From: Capsicum annuum
Taxonomy: Eukaryota; Streptophyta; Magnoliopsida; Solanales; Solanaceae
DNA length: 64,000 nucleotides
Assembly (NCBI RefSeq): GCF_002878395.1
Contig: NC_061115.1
Coordinates: 98,908,093 to 98,972,092 of the forward strand
Direction of reading: 5' to 3'
The number at the start of each line of letters is the position of its first letter. The stretch's first letter is position 1. Below the pieces are notes generated by a model, which saw only the letters and a list, made by a program, of their open reading frames with translations, ran no database searches and was not told the origin of the DNA. Positions 56,878-64,000 of the stretch are shown piece after piece. The translations under genes were made by a program, and so were the position numbers.

Positions 56878-58070
56878 TGTCAATATATAACCCAACTAGG
56901 TTGGGGACAAATCCCACAGGGAATATGGTGCTAATAAGTTGTATACAGATTAGTTGACTTTTAATCGTTTGATTTCATAAAATAAATAAGGGGATTTGAT
57001 TCAGTTCACAAATTAATGATTTCAGTTTAACAAGATGAAATACGTTTATTAGTATTCAAATTCAGAGAAATAGCAAGGTAGGGTTATGTCCACCTTATAG
57101 TTTTCAATACTTTCTAACTATGGGTGTTACGAATTCACACATGCATCGTGTTTACAGAGAAACGTATTGTATTTAATAACATAATCCTAGTGTTTCTCAA
57201 CCATCAAAGACTAATTCACTTTAGTTCTCTCAAATCAAAAGCATTTACCAAAAACAACACGAAATCTCCAAGTAGTTAATCCTGCTAAGGCATAAACTTA
57301 TGAAATAGGGGTTGGTAATCTTATTTTCTTGTTGCTACTATCTTTTTCGAACAACAACCTTTCTTTCAAACAAGTTGCATTTTAAGGCATATCCTCTATG
57401 TTTACAACCACGAGAATTCAAGATAAGCAAAGAGAGTATGATATAAACAAGTCAATGCATAATGAATTCAAAACCCAAAGTAATAGATTGTATGCTACAA
57501 GGCTTCCATAACCCTAACTAATAAACTTAGCTACTTATGAATAAAACAAAAATCATCATAAATATATTCATCATACCAAAAACTAGAAGACGATCTTGGT
57601 GTGAATGGTAAAAGTAAGAAAGAAGAAATGTTTTTCTCTCTCACCACCCTAAGCCGCTATTCTCTTCTCTCTGAATAATACAGAATAATTGAATATCAAT
57701 AAAAATTCAGCATTAAGCCTTTTAATAATCTTTTCTCTCATAATTGCCTTCTAGGTCCCTGAACTAATTATAAATGACAAACTGGTCTTGGACATAGTTT
57801 CTAGGCGCCACTTTGGTCCAGATTGTAGTTTATAGGCGCCATATTTGGTCCAGGTTGCTACTCTCTCTTGTGCCATATGCCTTCCATATTCCATAGTCCT
57901 ATAATGTCCTCATCTACCTCATTAATGCCTGAAATCATGATAATCACATCGGTTAGCTCAATTACATAGAAGTAGAGTAAAAACATAAGAAACTAGGCAC
58001 TTTGTTCTCTGAACATAGCTAAAATATAGATAAATTATGGTGCTTAGGCGTATAAATACACCCAAGATCA
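56878..58070 (-). repeat. Tat-like LTR, second copy
   Basis: Minus-strand start TGATCTTGGGTGTATTTATA at 58070, end GGTTGGGTTATATATTGACA at 56878, 1,193 bp. It resembles 41946-43328. Neither a primer site nor a convincing polypurine tract flanks it, and the adjoining 5-mers (TAGTT and GTCTA) do not match. It may be a solo LTR with a rearranged flank. Confidence 0.65.
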
Positions 58071-58147
58071 GTCTACAGTTCATATACAATTACTGGGGTG
58101 AATTGAGAAGCACTTAAAATAAGGTTGTTCCCCTTCTCACATGCAGA

Positions 58148-60222
58148 AAAAGCATCTTTATGGCTAGGGGAACTGCCAAGAGGATCGATCACTACATAGA
58201 ATGAGTTAAGAAGGCAATTCTTGAATTGTTTTTTTCCTCCATCTAGGATGTTGCAACTTAAGGAAAAGATCTATAATTTTAGGCAGTTGTAGTCAGAATC
58301 TATGTACGAGGCATGGTTAAGGTTCATAAAGAATCTGAGTATGGTGCCCAACCATCAGATGCCAGGGACGACCCTATTAGAGATATTTTACAAAGCCTTT
58401 ACCATCAATTCCAGAGCCATGGCAGATACCATCTATATAGGAGCTTTTATAATACTATGCTAGGAGACAACTTCAAAGATGCTAGATCGGATCTCGTTCA
58501 CTAATCGAGGGTGGAAAACTTAGGAGGCTGAGAAGGGATATGGCACATATGTTATTTATGCCTCCTGTGACTTGAAAGTAGCTGATAATTTAGTAGTGCA
58601 AGAGATTACACAGCTAAGAATTAATCTTAGGCTACTGGCAAAGCAATTTGCCGCAACAAGTTTTAAGAAAGTGAATGCAGTAGGAGCATAGGGTTCAATT
58701 TCGAAAACTTATAAGTCAAAATTTGAGGAGGAAGTAACTATCTGGATTGTCAGTTGGTGGGTTTTTGGGCATAAGCGCAAGGGAACCAAGGTCAGAACTA
58801 CTATGAAATATATAAATACTATACTAGGGAGTGAGATGGTGATTGGAGAAAGAAGGATGACTACAAGGAGAAGGGAGATTAGTATTTTTCTTTGCAGAAG
58901 AGATACAGAATCAAAAATTGAAAAGATACTAACTAAGCTGTTAAAGGGTCAAGTAAATCAGGAGACTAGCCTTTAATTAGATTAAGACTAATATTTTAGG
59001 GTTAACACAAAAGGTTGAATCCCACGCCATTGCTATTAAGTAGATGAAATAATGATTTGGGTAGATATCAACAACATTAAACCAGAGGTAGCCAGGTACC
59101 ACTCCAAGAAACACTATGTAAAATTTGAAAAACGATGATCATGTTCTTGCCATTACCTCAAGGAGTGGTATGACTACTGTATACCCTCCCCCCTATTACC
59201 TATTATAGAAGCACCAAGATATGATGAGGCTTCTATTAATAAGACACCTATTGTGGTGTCAGAAAAGGCAATAGGTGGTAATGATATAATTGATAAGGAA
59301 AGAGGTAAGGGTTTGGATGTTGAGTAGGAAATAAGATAAATTCCAAGACCATCCTCATCTTTTCCTCTGCAACTGAAGTAGAAAAGAGAGGAATGAAAAT
59401 TCAAGTGATTTATTCAGATTTTAAAAGAGTTGAGCTTGAATATTCCTCTTCTTGAGGCATTCGATAAGATGCCAGGATATGCTAGGTTTATGAAGCAACT
59501 ATCTACAATGAAGAAAGGAGCTATGATTGAGCATATTAATGGCTTGCACCATTATAGTACAGTCACTACTAGGTCTCTAGCCCAAAAAATGGGTGATCTC
59601 GGAGCATTCACTATACCATGTTCTATTAGGTCATCATGATTTGCCATATCCTTATGTGACTTAGGAGCCATTATGAATTTGAAGTCACTGGCTATATTCA
59701 AGCAATTAGGCTTGATCCCTCCTAACCGACTGCAATACAGCGATTGATGGTTGACCACACGGTGAAAAAACCTATAGGCATTTCATTTGATGTGATTCTG
59801 AGAGTTGATAACTTTATTTTTCAGCTTATTTTGTCATTCTGGACTGTGAGGTTGACACTGAGATGCCTATTATATTGAGGAGACCATTTATGGCCATAGG
59901 TAGAGCGATGGTTTACATAAAAAGGGAGAGCTAAAGTTTAGATTCAATGGTGAGAAAGCCATATTCAACATTTGAAAATTAATGAAGCAGCCAACCAATT
60001 TGAGGGTGGTGTTAGTGATAGATTGTACTGATGACCCTGGAGGGCACCCTTATAGGTATCTTGATAAATTTTGAGTAATCAAGGCACTCACATCATGCCA
60101 CGATGTTAAATCAAGCGTTGTATGGAAGGTAATCCATGGGCTTGTTGGTGAATTCTGAGTAACCAACACAACCACGTCGTGCCGCGAAGTTAAATCAAGT
60201 GTTGTATGAGAAGAAACTCACT
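58148..60222 (+). pseudogene. Athila/Tat-type gag and protease
   Basis: The gag N-terminal part is at 58290-58510: RDDPIRDILQSLYHQFQSHG and NTMLGDNFKDARSDLVH in the open frame 58313-58504. Gag continues broken through 58.5-59.4 kb (KQFAATSFKKVNAVGA-like near 58630). The 59430-59639 frame opens the protease region: LNIPLLEAFDKMPGYARFMK and KMGDLGAFTIPCSI. In a shifted frame the catalytic site region LCDLGAIMNLKS is at about 59650-59690, and later [28 protein letters not shown] and an end near QPTNLRVVLVIDCTDDPGG at about 60000-60040. At 60066 and 60150 an 84-bp unit is repeated. RT, RNase H and integrase, which should follow, are absent. Confidence 0.82.
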
Positions 60223-61268
60223 ATTTTTGTGTTACCTTTTATTGGTTTTTATTTTGTAGGTTTATAGCTCATAGAAATACCCAAAATACGGTAAGATTTC
60301 TACATGCATAAATTTCAAAGTAAGGGATCTGTGTAACCAACCCATCCGGGTCACGAGTCCCATACGGTCCAGGTAAAGTATGCGAAAATTGAAAAGATGA
60401 AATTTTTAGGATGAGATGGAAAGTTTTGGACTTTGGCACAAAATAATACTTTTGGAACCATAAACTCAAGTTATGGGACCATAAGTAGCTAGTAAAACAT
60501 CAAAATACGAAGTCCAGAACGCACGTGATAGGCGCATGTGGATGCCGAAAGTGCTATCTTGTGGGCCCAAATTTTAATTAAAATTTTGGGCCCACCAATG
60601 CATAATTAAGATCTAAATCAGTCCCCCTTAATATTTAAACACATTTTTCCTCATTCTAACTCATTTAAATCCTCAAAATCACACTTTTTTCTTTAAATCC
60701 AAACTTTCCTCTCAAATCATAAACTAATCCAGCACTTAAAGAAAGGCTAAATTAAAACTTGTTTAAGGTACCAACTTGTCCTAACTCACCAAAAACAAGT
60801 TCAACTTTGGTTTTGAGCTATGTCTTCATTGTTCACTTTTGGATTACTATAAAAGAGGTAACTTTCTCGGCTACTAATGGTTTTATATTGATTTTATTAT
60901 TGAATAAACAAGTTGATATGTGTATTTCCATGCAATATATATAGAATCTATCATGCTTGTATTAGGAGCCTTGAAGTAGCCTAAAATATTAATGTGGGGC
61001 CTCGTTTTGAATTAAATTCTAAGGTTAGGTCCTAAGCGGAAGTTGAACTTGAACAACAAGAGTAATATCAAAGGTTGTACATGTAGTTTGCATTGAAAAT
61101 CATGATTCTTGATATATGTGTGCACATTAGACTTATTGGGACTTTAAATAAGCTATAGAGGTGTGAAAATAGATTAAAAAAATTCAAAATTTTGAATTTT
61201 TAGTTTTTCTTCAACTTTTGCAACCCCTCATTTTTTTTGGAAACTAACGACTAGCTTTTCAAGTACAC
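60223..61268 (+). other. Spacer after the Athila pol deletion
   Basis: No coding signal is seen over 1 kb. Near 60240-60258 the sequence TGGTTTTTATTTTGTAGGTT looks like a splice acceptor. In some Athila-type elements a downstream ORF is expressed from a spliced RNA, which could explain it; this is inference. The remainder is AT-rich. Confidence 0.4.
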
Positions 61269-63615
61269 ATGGCACCAAAGTTGCTAAGAAGAATAAGGTT
61301 GATACATTGAGGAGACAGGATGATTCCCCTGAGCCCAGTGGTTTGGTGGATTATTACCCGATTGCATAACTTAGAGAAGTTGTAGAGAGGGTGACACACA
61401 AAGTTATTAGAGGACAGATACGTCAGGTATCCATACTATTATATTCGGCTCTACGAGACATCCTATACCTGAGTATTCATAGTGGGGCATATGACCAGCC
61501 TATACTCAGTCTAGGTCTTGAATTGAGGCTATTCAGATTGTCCAAGCTACACAGACACGTGTAACCCAACAAAGGATGAAGTCAGTACGGAGATCACTTC
61601 CACATTCTCCTCTGCCAGATGATAATGATAAGAAGGATGAGGTAGATTTGGAGCCTTCTACATAGGGTATAGCTCAGGACCCCCAGTCTGAGAAGGGGTC
61701 CCAAGATTTATCCGAGGTTGCAGAGTAGGAGGAGTCATCAGCGGTACCCCAGTTTGAGGAGGGTACCGCAGTTCATGTATAGCAGTCAAATGTACCCCAA
61801 TCTGAGAAGGATACAAAGAAGGCTTCCATGAGATGCCCATTCCAGATGAGGGAACACTAGTACAGCAGGGGCAGAGTTCCACACCCATGCATGCCTCAGA
61901 GGCACTTGAGGAGAAAAATCTGAGATGGTATGTGGAGAGGATACAAAAAATATTTGATATAGGTAGCCGCATTTTAGAGACTGAAAGGCCCAGGAGCCTT
62001 ATCTTTGCAGAGTATAGGATTGATCTATCTGGGTTGAGTAGTGTACCATAGTTGCGATCTTCCTTTAATCATTACCAGCTGGAGTGGATAACTAGAAAAC
62101 TCAGTTCTTACAGCCCGACTGTGGTGCGAGAGTTTTATGCATCATACCGTGCCACAGTTTTTCTTTTGATTCACAAATTTCCAAGGCTGATAAGACACAT
62201 AGAGCAAAGACAACTTGATCAGACCCTTATGAAAGGGGTTAGGGTTGATCTTTTAGCAAAGACTATCTGTCGAGTCATTTTTCATCCAGACTATATCACC
62301 CCGCATCCATAGTAGAGTGTGACTACAGACTGAGAGTCATATCTGATAGACATATTATATAGGAGGATAAGCATAAATAAGAAGGAGTTAAGATGGAAAA
62401 GTGGATAGTTGACTTTATTTCACTTTCAGGGGATGAGACCTCATGGATTGAGGGACATGGTGTCATAAATAAGGGTTCGCTAACTTTTGATTCCAAGTTT
62501 TAGTGGTTTCTCATCTTATATCGACTATTCCCTACTTCTTCAGATAATGTGTTGACTTAGGAGGGAGCATCCCTAATTTCTAGTTTGATAGTCGGTATGC
62601 TATTGACTTTATAGCCATCCTCCAGCATGAGATTCATGATAGAGCTTTTGAAGAGGTGATGAATTTTCCATTCCTTTGCCTTATTAAGAGATTATGTGAC
62701 AAGGCCAGTGTACCTGAGATACTAGGAGTAGAAGAGAGGGTACTTGTGATATTCACCACACAGATGAAGACAATAAAAGATCTAGCATGTCCGGCCCTTC
62801 CTAGGAGATCTAGTGTGCCTACTGCAGTACCTCAGACCCAGACTGAGGGTCTATCAATTTCCACGGAGCTAGGTGAGGTACATCGAGGTGATGTACGAGT
62901 TAGTTTTGATCTTGGGATAGGAGATTAGAGAGATGGCCCAGATTTGAGTACTCAGATAGAGGAGATACTAGCAACTTCTTCCTCAGCCATGACTTTGATC
63001 GTAGAGCCGACTGGAGTATCTTTAGCGCCCACTCGCCCATTCACTACAAATCCTACTACAGGTACGATTACTATATCTTGAGAGTTCTTATAGAGCCTAG
63101 TAGACAGTCAGAGGGCCACTGATGCTCAGTTGTGTATTGTTGAGACCGATATGACTACTCTATATGGGCAAATGCAATCAGCGGCCCAAACTAGATTTAA
63201 GATGGAAGAGGATAGATGAGAGGTCTTATAGAGAGATGACTTGTCTGAGATACGTGTTGATTTACAAGCATGTCTTAATGCTTTTAAGAGACGTGTTACA
63301 ACCAGATTTATAAAGAGAGACGTTGAATCTATCCTAGATAAGAAAGGAGGTGGACATATTGCGAGCAGAGGTATGCTCTCTCACAGAAAGCCATATGGTA
63401 ACCACTCCTTCAGTAATACCCCCAGTGGCCCAGATATCACCTCCACATACACCCAGATATTTTAATTTTTTTTTGAAGGATGATGGGGAGGTTTCAGTAT
63501 TTGTTGACAAGAAAGGACACCTAGGAGATCTATAGGATCCTGATATGCCATATGACCCGGCCTTTAAAAAAGCCATACATAATTTAATGGACTCTGCAGT
63601 CGTTGAGAGGAAAAG
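61269..63615 (+). pseudogene. Athila-type third ORF, 'putative plant transposon protein' remnant
   Basis: A start codon at 61269 opens MAPKL but the frame breaks after 13 codons; a neighbouring frame continues VAKKNKVDTLRRQDDSPEP. The best part, 61833-62312, is one frame with a single TAG at 62049-62051: LRWYVERIQKIFDIGSRILE before the stop; YQLEWITRKLSSYSPTVVRE and FYASYRATVFLLIHKFPRLI after it. Then, in shifting frames, FISLSGDETSWIEGHGV (about 62410), HEIHDRAFEEVMNFPFLCL (62620-62680) and a Pro/Ser/Thr-rich tail with coiled-coil-like residues (63090-63600). The VREFYA block marks the plant-transposon domain seen in ORFs between pol and the 3' LTR. Function is unknown. The frame is interrupted at 63616 by an LTR. 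Confidence 0.7.
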
Positions 63616-64000
63616 TGTCACGACTCGGACCAAGGCCTGGTCGTGATGGGCATTGTAAGTCCACTGAGGATTGGAGACCGTCCCTTGAGCCTGTCCGATA
63701 CAACTAAGAACACCTAGCAAAGGATAAATACCAATATAAGACAAAATGTAATAAGAAATCAACAAAAGATTTTTGTATTGGATCAACAACCGAAAACATC
63801 CACAATACCCAAGTTCATAGTATCCACAAAACCTCTAACAAAAATCAAGTACCAATAAAATGTTGGGACATGCCCCCGACCATAGCCGAATCAAATATGA
63901 AATTAATTTTATGTCATAAGAAACCAAAAATGAAACGATATCTTTCGAAGGATAAAAGCTCACCACTTCAAGTCAACTCACGAACTAACCGCGAACACCT
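63616..64000 (-). repeat. Outer end of a chromovirus-type LTR, continues beyond window
   Basis: The plus strand starts TGTCACGACTCGGACCAAGG; the reverse complement ends CATCACGACC...CGAGTCGTGACA, the 3' end type of gypsy LTRs. The part at 63870-63990 resembles the minus-strand 3' LTR at 44480-44620. The left neighbour is the reading frame of the Athila-type third ORF, so this is an insertion. The flanking 5-mer is AAAAG (63611-63615 reads AAAAG); its partner would lie outside the window. A reading as the plus-strand LTR of the Athila element itself, primed from GAGAGGAAAAG, is the alternative. Confidence 0.6.

Noticed and set aside
63334..63789. 151-codon minus-strand open frame
   Set aside because: It runs across the junction between the Athila third ORF and the LTR at 63616, antisense to the former; no domain is seen. 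A frame crossing an insertion boundary is unlikely to be a gene.
1..64000. A novel gene system or operon
   Set aside because: Every longer reading frame that could be recognised belongs to a decayed retroelement, and nothing suggests co-transcribed host genes.

Overview
This window looks like nuclear DNA of a flowering plant: AT-rich, gene-poor, and made almost entirely of decayed LTR retrotransposons with a few LINE fragments. The repeat types fit Solanaceae heterochromatin: Tekay/Del-type Ty3-gypsy chromoviruses with an initiator-Met-tRNA primer site, Athila/Tat-type elements with an Asp-tRNA-type primer site, and a SIRE-type Ty1-copia element with an envelope-like third ORF. The family assignment rests on recognising protein motifs and LTR ends; the plant family is inferred from recall, not from a search. 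I found no host protein gene, tRNA or rRNA gene, and no CRISPR array. No long coding frame is intact. Most breaks are Trp or Gln codons turned into stops (G-to-A or C-to-T), as expected of old, methylated DNA.

Layout. 1-7343: minus-strand chromovirus with pol, gag, primer site and 5' LTR; its 3' end lies outside the window. 7344-14.85 kb: LTR-derived DNA in both orientations, including an inverted pair of LTR ends about 0.9 kb apart with a MITE-like segment between them. 12.4-32.3 kb: a nest. A minus-strand chromovirus pol is split by a plus-strand non-autonomous Athila/Tat-like element (15969-27975). A minus-strand copy of the same family (20245-26422) lies inside that element's 3' LTR. A solo chromovirus LTR (28931-31493) with a perfect 5-bp target duplication interrupts the same pol further along. 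32.35-34.27 kb: LINE ORF1 (DUF4283-type) remnant.

34269-41131: plus-strand chromovirus with a 2.26-kb 5' LTR, primer site, gag, protease, RT, RNase H and integrase, cut off before the chromodomain. 41.1-44.4 kb: patchwork of an LTR end, a gag-protease scrap, a Tat-like LTR, the C-terminal end of a LINE ORF2 and an (AAT)n microsatellite. 44.4-48.4 kb: minus-strand chromovirus 3' half and 3' LTR. 48869-56877: SIRE-type copia element that keeps gag and the envelope-like ORF but has lost nearly all of pol, and carries a solo LTR at 51248-52828. 56878-58070: Tat-like LTR. 58148-63615: Athila-type gag-protease and a downstream 'putative plant transposon' ORF, with RT and integrase missing between them. 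63616-64000: outer end of another chromovirus LTR.

The parts do not form a working system. Their value is as a record of insertion order, LTR recombination and sequence decay. The most notable items are the same-family nested pair with short conserved ORFs, the internal tandem duplications in the envelope-like and Athila frames, and the copia element that lost pol but kept the envelope-like region.
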